In this document: positions 33,369 to 41,646 of the stretch, in pieces | Layout: every line of letters starts with the position of its first letter | Position numbering within the stretch: the stretch's first letter is position 1 | From: Planctomycetaceae bacterium | GTDB lineage: Bacteria; Planctomycetota; Planctomycetia; Planctomycetales; Planctomycetaceae | DNA length: 58,924 bases | Direction: 5' to 3' | Assembly: GCA_021732415.1 (NCBI GenBank) | Contig: JAKFVC010000143.1 | Location: 1 to 58,924 of the forward strand | The notes under the pieces: generated by a model | Seen by the model: only the letters and a program-made list of their open reading frames with translations | The model's database searches: none | Told to the model about the DNA's origin: nothing | Position numbers and translations under genes: made by a program

Positions 33369-35723
33369 CTAGAACTTCGGCAGCTTCGGCGGCGGGGCCG
33401 GTTTTTCGTATTGTTCGATGACTTTGATACCAAACGGATACTGAAGTTCACGAGCCGCCAAGATCGCCCAAGGCGTGCCCGGTGCCTCATTGATGCAGCG
33501 TTTCAACAGGCTCTCGGCCAGATCCTTGGGCTTCTTCATACCGGCGGCATAATTGAGATTCACATCCGGCCGGAAGATCCAGTGGTTGCTCTTCGAGGCG
33601 ATGTCCTGGGCACCCAGCAACTTCAACTGCGCCAACGCCGAATTGTATTCATAGTTCCTCAAGCGTTGAGCCAGCAGCCGTCCGTAACAGAGGTTGTACG
33701 ACATTCGCCAGCGGAGCGAAGTCTCCTTGGCATAGTCCTGCTCCAGTTTCGGACTGAAGGCCATCAAGACATTTTCGATCATGGCCGTGCTGATCGCGAC
33801 CTGCTGTTGCGATGTTGCCAGAACTTGCAGATAGTTGCCCGGATTGACCCGCATCTCGAGGTTGGGAGTTCCCAGGGCTTTGTACTTCAAGCTGAGCTGT
33901 CCGGCATTGAAGACCGCCTGCCGCAACGGATGCTTATTCAAGGCACGCATGTATTCTTCAGGCGTGCCGAATTTGTAGTCGGGCGTGAACATCTTCATGG
34001 TTTGAGAACCATAAGATCCCGTCGCCGCCAGGCCGGCCGAGGTCGTCATGTTGGTCATGAAATAGGCGCCGCCCGTTTCGCTCACCAACCGAGCGAGAGC
34101 GTATGGCCCCAGTCCCGACGACAGGTTGTCGTATTGCGGACCGTTGAACCAGAAGGGCAACTGCACGTTTTCTGCCATCGCCGATTCCGGGCCGATGTCG
34201 ACGGGAATCTGATAGGTCTTACCATCCTCGGGGGCCAGGTAAGGAATGAATCCCTGACGCTTGCCGAAGATCGCCGGTGGCCCAATGACATAGGCCTTGC
34301 CGCCCAGGCGGTTCAGCATCGAAATCGAAGTATTCAAACTGGCACCGTAGTCGTCACCCGCTTCATCGGTGATCGTCATGATCAGAATACGACGGCCTTG
34401 TTGGGTCCGCATTCCCTGCCATTTGTCGAGGACTTGCTTCACGGCACCAAACACATTCTCGACCCCCGACTCATCAATCGGAGCCTTTTCCAGCGCGCTG
34501 ATTATGTCGTCCACCTTGGGAGTGGGATTCGCCGTCATGAACGTCGTTTTTAAGCCAAATGACACGACCGCACTTAATACCGGCTGATCTTGATTGGGAA
34601 TTTGCCCGGCCGTTTCCAGCGCCTGCAATTCACCGTAGATGCGCCGCATGCGTTTCGTGACATCTTTGCGTTGCTCAATCAGACTGCCGGAGGCATCCAG
34701 CAACCAGACGATCAACACCTTGCGTTCTTTCAAATTGGCCGCGATTTCCCAGGTGACTCGGTCCAGAGCCGCGTCAAGTTGAATGATGCCCTCGCCGTTG
34801 GTTCCCTGGACGACGATCGATTCATCGACTTCAGTCCCTTCGGGAATGTCATAGGCGGGCGCGACGTCGCGCATTTCGACCGAAGCCACCTCGAGCAATT
34901 GCGGGGCGGCCTCTTGAACCGGCTTCTCCGACAAGACCAGCCCGACGCTTTTCGCGTTGAGCGCGGTCAGTTGCTCTTTCTCCAAATCATGGGGATTCGC
35001 GAGCTCGTATTCGACGATCTGTTCGTCCTCTTCCGGAACCGGCTCGAGATGCGCGATCCGGGACTCAATCGGAATGGCACCCTCGTATTCGCGATCTTCA
35101 ATCATGACCGACGATAATGTTGACCCCATCCACGCATGCAGCACCAGGCTGACGACAATCGCCGCCAACCAGCGCGTCGGCAGGCGATATGGCTCATCGT
35201 CCTGCTCGGGCTCGATGATGACATCGTACGAACCATCGTCTTCAATCAAATCGCCATCCATTTCGGACGGCGTTTCAGCAGTCGCCGGTTCGTATTCCGT
35301 TTCGGCGTCGTCGTAATCCGAATGGGCGTTGTCCTGATCGGGATCGTATTCGGCACCCGAGTCTGATTCGACTTCGTCTGTATAGACCTCTTCGGGATAT
35401 CCCTCTGGGGTGTCAGGCACCGCGTCCTGCCACTCGTCTGAAGCCAAATTCTCAGCCTCGTGGTCGCTCGTCTGATCGTCAGACACCGGTTGAGCAAAAC
35501 CTGGCAGAGGATGCAGGCGACGGTCCAAAGTCTTATTAGTGAGGCGGCGATCCAGCCGACGAGCCGCAGCAGGCCGCATATCGAGCCGACGATCACGATG
35601 CGGCGTTTCCGACTCATTTTCTGCAGCGTTGGGAGGCGGGGAAGAGTCGGCCTGAGGCGCCTTCCGTGAGAGATCCGCCAGTTCAACTGGTTCGACGTCG
35701 TCCCAATTTTCATCAGTGCTCAT
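33369..35723 (-). CDS. Large single-pass membrane protein with vWA domain and charged cytoplasmic tail
   Basis: A 784-residue protein. Residues 1-190 are cytoplasmic and strongly charged, first with a cluster of RRLD-type repeats (RRLDMRP, RRLDRRL, LDRRLHP at about 44-71), then a long acidic stretch rich in Asp, Glu and Tyr. A membrane segment (RWLAAIVVSLVLHAWMG, about 185-202) is followed by an extracytoplasmic part with a vWA domain whose MIDAS motif is DASGS (in LIVWLLDASGSLIEQ) near residue 345. ATG 35723 has GAGGG upstream. Similar tail-plus-vWA proteins in planctomycetes are mostly uncharacterised. A smaller vWA membrane protein lies at 56284. Confidence 0.8.
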   Translation of the reverse strand: MSTDENWDDVEPVELADLSRKAPQADSSPPPNAAENESETPHRDRRLDMRPAAARRLDRRLTNKTLDRRLHPLPGFAQPVSDDQTSDHEAENLASDEWQDAVPDTPEGYPEEVYTDEVESDSGAEYDPDQDNAHSDYDDAETEYEPATAETPSEMDGDLIEDDGSYDVIIEPEQDDEPYRLPTRWLAAIVVSLVLHAWMGSTLSSVMIEDREYEGAIPIESRIAHLEPVPEEDEQIVEYELANPHDLEKEQLTALNAKSVGLVLSEKPVQEAAPQLLEVASVEMRDVAPAYDIPEGTEVDESIVVQGTNGEGIIQLDAALDRVTWEIAANLKERKVLIVWLLDASGSLIEQRKDVTKRMRRIYGELQALETAGQIPNQDQPVLSAVVSFGLKTTFMTANPTPKVDDIISALEKAPIDESGVENVFGAVKQVLDKWQGMRTQQGRRILIMTITDEAGDDYGASLNTSISMLNRLGGKAYVIGPPAIFGKRQGFIPYLAPEDGKTYQIPVDIGPESAMAENVQLPFWFNGPQYDNLSSGLGPYALARLVSETGGAYFMTNMTTSAGLAATGSYGSQTMKMFTPDYKFGTPEEYMRALNKHPLRQAVFNAGQLSLKYKALGTPNLEMRVNPGNYLQVLATSQQQVAISTAMIENVLMAFSPKLEQDYAKETSLRWRMSYNLCYGRLLAQRLRNYEYNSALAQLKLLGAQDIASKSNHWIFRPDVNLNYAAGMKKPKDLAESLLKRCINEAPGTPWAILAARELQYPFGIKVIEQYEKPAPPPKLPKF

Positions 35724-35951
35724 GGCCGGCCCTCAAGACAGTCGCCTTGGCAGTGAACCCCGGCGACTTAACGGTGTCCAGACTGCTTCATCATTCAGTG
35801 TATCGAATCACAGGCCGGCCTCAAAGCAGAATCCGTGTTTTCCAGCGTGGCCAGGCACTTGCATACAAACTCCCGACCAGCGACCGCTTGACTATTCAGT
35901 CCCCATTCACGTTACACTTCCCAGCACACTTGGAGTAGAAGCCTTTTTTTG

Positions 35952-37064
35952 ATGAGTTTAGAGAACATGACGCATCCTAATCCCTGGCGGCGAAGTCACG
36001 CCGATCATCCGTCGCCGCTGGCTCGCCGCCAGTTTGCCAGCGACAACTATTCGGGTATCTGTCCTGAAGCCTGGCAGGCAATGGCCGATGCGAATTGCGG
36101 TCACGCCCCCGGCTACGGTGACGATGCCTGGACCGCTCGGGCGACCGATTTGTTGCGACAACTCTTCGAAGTCGACTGTGAAGTGTTCTTCACCTTCAAC
36201 GGCACGTCGGCCAATGCGCTGTCTCTGGCGGCAATTTGCCAGTCGTATCACAGCATCGTCTGCCATCAACTGGCACATGTGGAAACCGACGAATGCGGGG
36301 CCCCCGAGTTCTTCTCGAACGGCACAAAACTGCTGCCCCTGCCAGGTGCTCAGGGACGGGTTGAGCCCGATGCCGTGGCCGAAACGGTCTTGAAGCGAAC
36401 TGACATTCATTACCCCAAGCCGCGGGTCCTCAGTGTGACGCAATCGACCGAAATGGGGACGGTCTATACTCTTCCGCAATTGCAGGAATTGCACGAAGTG
36501 ACCCGGCGTTATGACCTGCGATTCCACATGGATGGGGCCCGTTTCGCCAACGCCGTGGCAACATTGGGAGTGGCTCCGAAGGAAATCACCTGGAAGGCCG
36601 GAGTCGACGTTCTGTGTTTCGGCGGCACGAAGAACGGCATGGCGGTCGGCGAAGCGATCGTCTTCTTCAAGCACGATCTCGCCCATGAATTCGCCTATCG
36701 CTGCAAACAGTCCGGCCAACTGGCTTCCAAGATGCGATTCCTCGCAGCTCCGTGGGTGGGCCTCCTGCAGAGTGGCGCATGGCTCAAGAATGCCCAGCAT
36801 GCCAATCGAGCTGCCGCTCGTATGGAGACCGGTCTACTGGCGATCCCCGGCGTGGAATTCCTCGCCCCACGCGAAGCCAACGCCTGTTTCGTGCGGCTAC
36901 CGGTAGAAACCTGTGAAGCGCTAAAGGCCCGCGGCTGGCGATTTTATACGTTCATCGGTGCCGGCGGGTGCCGCCTGATGACGTCGTGGGATACGAGCGA
37001 CGAAGACGTCGATGCGCTGCTGAAGGATATTCGTGAATTGATGGCGACACCGGCAGTGGTTTGA
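35952..37064 (+). CDS. Low-specificity L-threonine aldolase / beta-eliminating lyase family
   Basis: A 370-residue cytoplasmic PLP enzyme of fold type I. Matches: NYSGICPEAWQAM, TFNGTSANALSL, LRFHMDGARFANA, and GGTKNG, where the Lys should bind PLP. The family cleaves L-threonine or L-allo-threonine to glycine and acetaldehyde; substrate specificity cannot be read from the sequence. The start is ambiguous: ATG 35952 (MSLENM) lacks a clear ribosome site, and ATG 35967 lies eight bases after AGAGA. It is divergent from the large vWA gene. Confidence 0.9.
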   Translation: MSLENMTHPNPWRRSHADHPSPLARRQFASDNYSGICPEAWQAMADANCGHAPGYGDDAWTARATDLLRQLFEVDCEVFFTFNGTSANALSLAAICQSYHSIVCHQLAHVETDECGAPEFFSNGTKLLPLPGAQGRVEPDAVAETVLKRTDIHYPKPRVLSVTQSTEMGTVYTLPQLQELHEVTRRYDLRFHMDGARFANAVATLGVAPKEITWKAGVDVLCFGGTKNGMAVGEAIVFFKHDLAHEFAYRCKQSGQLASKMRFLAAPWVGLLQSGAWLKNAQHANRAAARMETGLLAIPGVEFLAPREANACFVRLPVETCEALKARGWRFYTFIGAGGCRLMTSWDTSDEDVDALLKDIRELMATPAVV

Positions 37065-37113
37065 TTTCAAGCTCCAAAGCGAGCCCAGTGCGATCATTTG
37101 ATTCAGGCGAGCC

Positions 37114-37180
37114 GGGTACCGTAAGGCCCTGGACCGAGAGTTGACTCAAGAAGCGAATTGTCCGGGGCTTTACGGCACCC
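37114..37180. repeat. Inverted pair, GTACCGTAAGGCCC family
   Basis: GGGTACCGTAAGGCCCTGG (37114-37132) and CCGGGGCTTTACGGCACCC (37162-37180), with two or three mismatches. A small GACTCGCCGAGTC hairpin follows at 37181. Confidence 0.6.
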
Positions 37181-37197
37181 GACTCGCCGAGTCCAAA

Positions 37198-37243
37198 ATT
37201 GAGGACAGGCATCCCGATTGCGACGGATGCCTGTCCTTTATTT
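37198..37243 (+). terminator. Family G palindrome acting as probable terminator
   Basis: AGGACAGGCATCC and GGATGCCTGTCCT form a 13-bp stem around a 10-nt loop, followed by TTATTT on the plus strand, 130 bp after the aldolase stop. The stem core is the same as the family G pair at 21321-21407. Confidence 0.7.
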
Positions 37244-37260
37244 ATCCGTACCCTATCCGC

Positions 37261-37623
37261 CTATTTCCGTCTGCCGTGCATTGCGTCTAGATATCGAGCG
37301 TTAGCTAGAGCAACCTGAAACTCAGCCCATTTCTTCGTGTCTTTGGAAATTTGTTCATCCAAACGAAGCTCTGAGAGTTTGTCTAGAACTGGAAGATAGT
37401 CGTCAGAGTATTGGTCCATAATTCTCTTAATGACAGGTAATCGATCGTAAGTCCGAAGTTGATTCGCAGCCCTAAACTCTTGGACCTTCTGATCAACTTT
37501 GCGTTGAAATTCGTTCAACATGGAACTGAAGTTTCGTACTCGTTCTTCTGCCGTTCGCTGAGCCTCAGTCTTGCATCCTATCATCCCTAAGCACAGGAAT
37601 AACACTAGTAAAATGGATCGCAT
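37261..37623 (-). CDS. Small lipoprotein
   Basis: A 120-residue protein with a lipoprotein signal: SILLVLFLCLGMIGC, lipobox MIGC, modified Cys at residue 17. The mature part is helical and charged (RVRNFSSMLNEFQRKVDQKV and on). I do not recognise the family. ATG 37623 has TAGGAA upstream; the frame is open further but lacks a ribosome site. The coding region and the 300 bp upstream are visibly richer in A and T than the neighbours, which may mark recent acquisition. Confidence 0.75.
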   Translation of the reverse strand: MRSILLVLFLCLGMIGCKTEAQRTAEERVRNFSSMLNEFQRKVDQKVQEFRAANQLRTYDRLPVIKRIMDQYSDDYLPVLDKLSELRLDEQISKDTKKWAEFQVALANARYLDAMHGRRK

Positions 37624-37778
37624 CGCAATTCCTACAGATATCAGCCTTGAGGCATGAAGCTCGTGACTCAGACGGCATCTTATGTCAAATGGATACAGCA
37701 CAAACAGCGGAAACAAAATAGAGGAGGCATCTCACCCACTTAGGATGCCTTCGATTCTTAGTTTTTCCCTCTTGTCGA

Positions 37779-37808
37779 TTGACCTAACCCAAACTCCGCC
37801 CGTATTTA
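37779..37808 (+). promoter_or_regulatory. Candidate promoter of the metal-binding lipoprotein gene
   Basis: TTGACC (37779-37784) and TATTTA (37803-37808) with an 18-bp spacer. A palindromic operator candidate begins 12 bp downstream. Match to sigma-70 boxes is partial. Confidence 0.4.
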
Positions 37809-37820
37809 GATTTTGATATT

Positions 37821-37838
37821 GCAAAATTTTAATTTTGC
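37821..37838. promoter_or_regulatory. Perfect palindrome, candidate metal-regulator operator
   Basis: GCAAAATT, TT, AATTTTGC: an 18-bp inverted repeat 92 bp before the ATG of the Mn/Zn-binding protein. DtxR/MntR and Fur/Zur regulators bind AT-rich palindromes of this size near metal-uptake genes. No regulator gene is adjacent. Confidence 0.55.
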
Positions 37839-37930
37839 CCTATCATCGGTGCTTTCGCATCAATGTATTTCGATCTGGCTGCCTTGCCGCTGGTGCCGCC
37901 TGAGATCTTTTCGGCAGAAACGTGTGTCGT

Positions 37931-38875
37931 ATGAGTTCGGGGCGTCGAGCGTGTTTGATCGCGCTGGGTTTGTGTTGTCTGATTGTGATCGGCTGTGAGT
38001 CTTCCAGTTCCTCGGCAACTGCCACTCCGGCGGGTCAGTCGAAGTGGAAGGTCGCCTGCACCACCGGGATGGTGGCCGATGTCGTCCGCGAGGTTGGTGG
38101 CCCCCACGTTGAGATTCTCCAGTTGATGGGCGAAGGGGTTGATCCCCATCTCTATAAGGCGTCCCCCGGCGATGTTCGCATCCTGGAGACCGCCGATCTG
38201 ATCTGCTATTCCGGGCTCCATCTGGAAGGGAAGCTGGCGGATACCCTGTCACGGTTGTCGCGACGTAAGCTGACCTGTGCTCTCGCCGAACATTTGCCAA
38301 AAGACCGTCTGCTGCAGTCCGATGCGGAAGGCAGCTTTCCCGATCCGCACGTGTGGTTTGATGTTTCCCTGTGGTCGGAGACGATTGAACCAGTGAGGGC
38401 AACCCTGGAAAAACTTGATCCAGCCCACGCGGCTGAGTTCGCTGAGCGGGCTACGAAGTATCGTGAGGAGCTTTCGAAGCTCCATGCGGAGTGCATTGAA
38501 AAGCTGGCTGCCATTCCCAAGGCACGTCGCGTTCTGGTCACCGCACATGATGCGTTTCGGTACTTTGGCCGGGCGTATGACATCGAAGTCAAAGCCATCC
38601 AGGGGATCAGCACCGAAGGCGAAGCGGGGGTCAAGCAGATCAACGAACTGGTGACATTCATCAGCGAACACGAGATCAAATCGGTCTTCACCGAATCCAG
38701 CATCAGCGAACGCAACATGCAATCATTGATCGAAGGCTGCGGTCAACGAGGCCACCAGGTCGCTCGTGGCGGCGAGCTGTTTTCAGACGCGATGGGGAAA
38801 GCTGGCACACCCGAGGGGACGTATATCGGGATGGTGCGGCACAACGTCGAGAAGATAGCGGCCGGGCTGAAGTAG
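37931..38875 (+). CDS. Manganese/zinc ABC-transporter substrate-binding lipoprotein (TroA/ZnuA family)
   Basis: A 314-residue lipoprotein (lipobox VIGC, Cys22). The cluster A-I metal-binding fold is plain: HLYKASPGD and DPHVWFDV supply His73 and His140, TAHDAFRYFG supplies His206, and LFSDAMG supplies Asp286. Three His plus one Asp is the TroA-type set, which binds Zn and Mn, so the metal is not decided; no His-rich loop typical of ZnuA is present. It delivers metal to an ABC permease in the periplasm, but no permease or ATPase gene adjoins it. ATG 37931 lacks a clear ribosome site; a GTG at 37922 is the alternative. Confidence 0.92.
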   Translation: MSSGRRACLIALGLCCLIVIGCESSSSSATATPAGQSKWKVACTTGMVADVVREVGGPHVEILQLMGEGVDPHLYKASPGDVRILETADLICYSGLHLEGKLADTLSRLSRRKLTCALAEHLPKDRLLQSDAEGSFPDPHVWFDVSLWSETIEPVRATLEKLDPAHAAEFAERATKYREELSKLHAECIEKLAAIPKARRVLVTAHDAFRYFGRAYDIEVKAIQGISTEGEAGVKQINELVTFISEHEIKSVFTESSISERNMQSLIEGCGQRGHQVARGGELFSDAMGKAGTPEGTYIGMVRHNVEKIAAGLK

Positions 38876-38885
38876 CGGTGAATCC

Positions 38886-39115
38886 GTGGGACGGGTCTCC
38901 AGGCCCGTCAGTGCCCGTATCAATCCGCTTAACCCGCTTAACAGACTTGAACGCCTCGCGAATTCGCAGAGCGCCAGCTTCCGATTCGTTCGATAGATTC
39001 TGCACCAACCAGCGTTCTAACAGAACTCACGCTGGCGCTGCGCGAAGCTCGGGAGAGACGATCCTATATCTCGTCCAAGGTTACGGGCTCGGACGGGCCT
39101 GGAGACCCATCCCAC
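38886..39115. repeat. Extended family B element
   Basis: GTGGGACGGGTCTCCAGGCC at 38886 is inverted at 39090-39115. Beyond the palindrome both ends share CTCGCGAATTC or CTCCCGAGCTTCGCG leading to AGCGCCAGC, as in the element at 25168. It fills the gap between two convergent genes. Confidence 0.78.
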
Positions 39116-39127
39116 GGCGATCATGAT

Positions 39128-39931
39128 CTAAATCGTCATCGCCGTGAAGCCACCATCGACCACGAGATTGGCACCGGTCAAAAAGCTCCCAGCGGTCGGT
39201 GAAGCCATCAGCAACACGGCCCCCGCGAGTTCATCCGGCGTGCCAAAACGCTTCATCGGCGTATGACGCATGACGCTGTCGATCCGGTCTGCAGTCAGCA
39301 CTTTGCGATTCTGCTCGGCAGGGAAAAAACCCGGCGACAACGCATTCACGCGGATCTTCTGCGGAGCCCATTCCCGCGCCAGATTCTGAGTGAGATTCAG
39401 CACTGCAGCCTTGCTGGCCGAGTAAGTAAAGACGCGGGAAAGAGGCGTGATCGCGCTCAGTGAGGCGATGTTAATGATCGACCCCGGAGCCTGCTTCGCC
39501 AGCAACTGCGCTCCGAAAACCTGGCATGCCAGTCGAACGCCGCGCAGGTTCACATTCATGATGCGATCCCACTCGTCGTCGGTGATTTCGAGAAACGGAG
39601 TCGGTGAATTGACCCCCGCTCCATTCACCAGAATATCGGGCAGCCGTTGTTGATCTGCGAGATGTTTCGCAATGGCTTCTAAGTCCGAACGGCTGGTGAC
39701 ATTGGCCGGAACGAATTCGGCGGTGGCTCCGAACCCCTTAAGTCGCGCTACAGCTGCAGGGCCAGCGGGAGTATCAGAACCGACAACGACAACATGAGCA
39801 CCCGCGCGACCGAGCGTATCCGCAATCGATCCGCCTAAGGTTCCAGTCCCACCAATCACGACGGCCGTCAATCCGTCCAGTCCAAACAATTGACGCAAGT
39901 ACGCTGCAGACGGATCAACGGGGGAACTCAT
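39128..39931 (-). CDS. Short-chain dehydrogenase/reductase
   Basis: A 267-residue classical SDR, cytoplasmic. Cofactor motif IGGTGTLGGS (residues ~27-36), NGAGVN, catalytic Ser in NIASLSA and YSASK (Tyr and Lys of the active site), and NALSPGFF. Overall similarity is to the D-mannonate oxidoreductase / gluconate dehydrogenase group by my recollection, which would be uronate catabolism and would fit the pectate lyase, but the substrate cannot be proved. The start ATG 39931 has a weak ribosome site. It is followed on the same strand by nothing close. Confidence 0.88.
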   Translation of the reverse strand: MSSPVDPSAAYLRQLFGLDGLTAVVIGGTGTLGGSIADTLGRAGAHVVVVGSDTPAGPAAVARLKGFGATAEFVPANVTSRSDLEAIAKHLADQQRLPDILVNGAGVNSPTPFLEITDDEWDRIMNVNLRGVRLACQVFGAQLLAKQAPGSIINIASLSAITPLSRVFTYSASKAAVLNLTQNLAREWAPQKIRVNALSPGFFPAEQNRKVLTADRIDSVMRHTPMKRFGTPDELAGAVLLMASPTAGSFLTGANLVVDGGFTAMTI

Positions 39932-40051
39932 GCGGCGGGAACTTTCAAGTGGCAAAGTAAGTACGTCAAGTCGCGAAGTCAGCCGTTCGTGTGGCCAGCA
40001 CCAAGAACAGGGCAACTAGAAAAAATGGGGCCCACGGGATTGATGCTTGCA

Positions 40052-40100
40052 ATCCCATTAGTCCCGTACGTCCCATCAGTCCTATAAGTCCCATTCCCAC
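40052..40100. repeat. GTCCCAT 9-nt periodic repeat
   Basis: CCCATTAGTCCCGTACGTCC, CATCAGTCCTATAAGTCCCA: about five units of a 9-mer close to TAGTCCCAT. A shorter form is at 1576-1602. It ends next to the stop of the DUF1501 gene. Confidence 0.6.
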
Positions 40101-40103
40101 CCC

Positions 40104-41489
40104 TTACGCCAGCAATTCATCGATTGCCGTGGGGTCTTCCAGAACGGGAGTCGGGCGTCCGGCATGATCCATGATGTGAATCGTCGGATCAATTCCCAAC
40201 ACCTTATAGATCGTGGCGTGGATGTTGGCCGGAGTCACCGGCCGGGACGCCGGCGCTGTCCCCAGACGATCGGTTGACCCGATAATCTGGCCACCCTTCA
40301 CCCCACCGCCGCCCATCAGGCAGAACATCGAATTCCCCCAGTGATCGCGGCCGGGTGTGCCCTGGCTCATGGGGGCTCCGCCGTTACCACCATCGTTCAT
40401 CCGCGGAGTACGGCTGAATTCGCCACACAGCACGACCAGCGTGGTCTCCAGCAGCCCGCGTTGATCCAGGTCCTGGAACAAGCTGGCGACGGCACTATCG
40501 ACCATCGGGAGCACTCGCTCGTAACCCCCCTTGAGATCCCAGTGATGATCCCAACCGCTGTATTGCACTGTCACAAACGTCGCACCAGCTTCCACCAGGC
40601 GCCGCGCCAGCAGCGTGCTCTGGCCCCAGCTATTGCGGCCGTATTGATCACGCAAACGGGGATCTTCATGATCGATGAAGAAGGCCTTCCGAGCCGCGGG
40701 ACCCGACACGAATTCGTAGGCGTCTTGATCGAAGCGATCCAACGAGTCGAATGTGCCCTTGCGATCGATGGAACGCGGAATGCGATCGAGTTGAGCATTC
40801 AACGTCCGACGATCTCCCAGCCGATCGATGCTCAGTCCTGAAGCCAGATTCAAGTTAGGAATCGTGAAATTCGGGGCACTCGGGTCGGCATGCGTCATGA
40901 ACGGGTCATACTGCACGCCCAGGAAATGGCCGCCGAAGTAACCAGGAACCAGTCCGATGCTGCTCGCGTGCGGGACGCTCAGATAGGCCGGCATCCCTTG
41001 CTTCCGCGCACCCAATTCGCGGGCCACGATGGCACCGATGCCGGGGAATTTCTGGCCATTATTCGCACCACTGACGCCCATATTCTTGGTCGTCAGCATC
41101 CGATGGCCACCCGCAAAGTGGTCGCCGGTGTCATGATGCAGCGAACGCACCATCGAGAACTTGTCGGCGACTTGGGCCTGTTTCGGATAGAGCTCCGTCA
41201 TATCGAAGCCAGAGACATTCGTCCGAATCGGCGACCACAGGCCGCGGTATTCGGCCGGCGCCTCAGGCTTCATGTCATACATGTCCATGTGGCCGGGACC
41301 GCCGTCCAACCAGATCAGGATGACCGACGTGTTCTTTTTCTGCCCGGACTTTTCTGCCGTATTCTCTTTCGCACGAGCGAATTGCGGCAAACCAATGGCA
41401 CCCATTCCCGCCATGCCCAATTGGACAAAGCTGCGGCGCGACACGCCATCGCAATAGGTAGGGGCCGGACCAGCGTCGACTCGAAACAT
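40104..41489 (-). CDS. DUF1501 family protein, Tat-exported (second copy)
   Basis: A 461-residue protein with a twin-arginine signal (SRRSFVQLGMAGMGAIGLP, about residues 17-35) and the DUF1501 hallmarks: VILIWLDGGPGHMDMYDMKP, FDMTELYPKQAQVADKFSMV, LVVLCGEFSRTPRM and GRDHWGN near the C-terminus. It differs clearly from the paralogue at 2724 and contains the longer DHWGNSMFCLMGGGG ending typical of the larger DUF1501 group. The substrate is unknown. ATG 41489 follows AGGAGA. There is no cytochrome-domain partner gene beside it. Confidence 0.93.
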   Translation of the reverse strand: MFRVDAGPAPTYCDGVSRRSFVQLGMAGMGAIGLPQFARAKENTAEKSGQKKNTSVILIWLDGGPGHMDMYDMKPEAPAEYRGLWSPIRTNVSGFDMTELYPKQAQVADKFSMVRSLHHDTGDHFAGGHRMLTTKNMGVSGANNGQKFPGIGAIVARELGARKQGMPAYLSVPHASSIGLVPGYFGGHFLGVQYDPFMTHADPSAPNFTIPNLNLASGLSIDRLGDRRTLNAQLDRIPRSIDRKGTFDSLDRFDQDAYEFVSGPAARKAFFIDHEDPRLRDQYGRNSWGQSTLLARRLVEAGATFVTVQYSGWDHHWDLKGGYERVLPMVDSAVASLFQDLDQRGLLETTLVVLCGEFSRTPRMNDGGNGGAPMSQGTPGRDHWGNSMFCLMGGGGVKGGQIIGSTDRLGTAPASRPVTPANIHATIYKVLGIDPTIHIMDHAGRPTPVLEDPTAIDELLA

Positions 41490-41646
41490 GGAATCTCTCC
41501 TGCCGTGCGAACTCACACAAACGGTTTCTTATCTGTTCATAATTGTTTTTCGGCTTCAGAGCAAGGGAAAAGTCAATTTCGTTGATCTAGAAGTCAAAAT
41601 CGGACGCGGCAAACGTTACGATTGATTGTGGAAAAATCCCGTCGCC

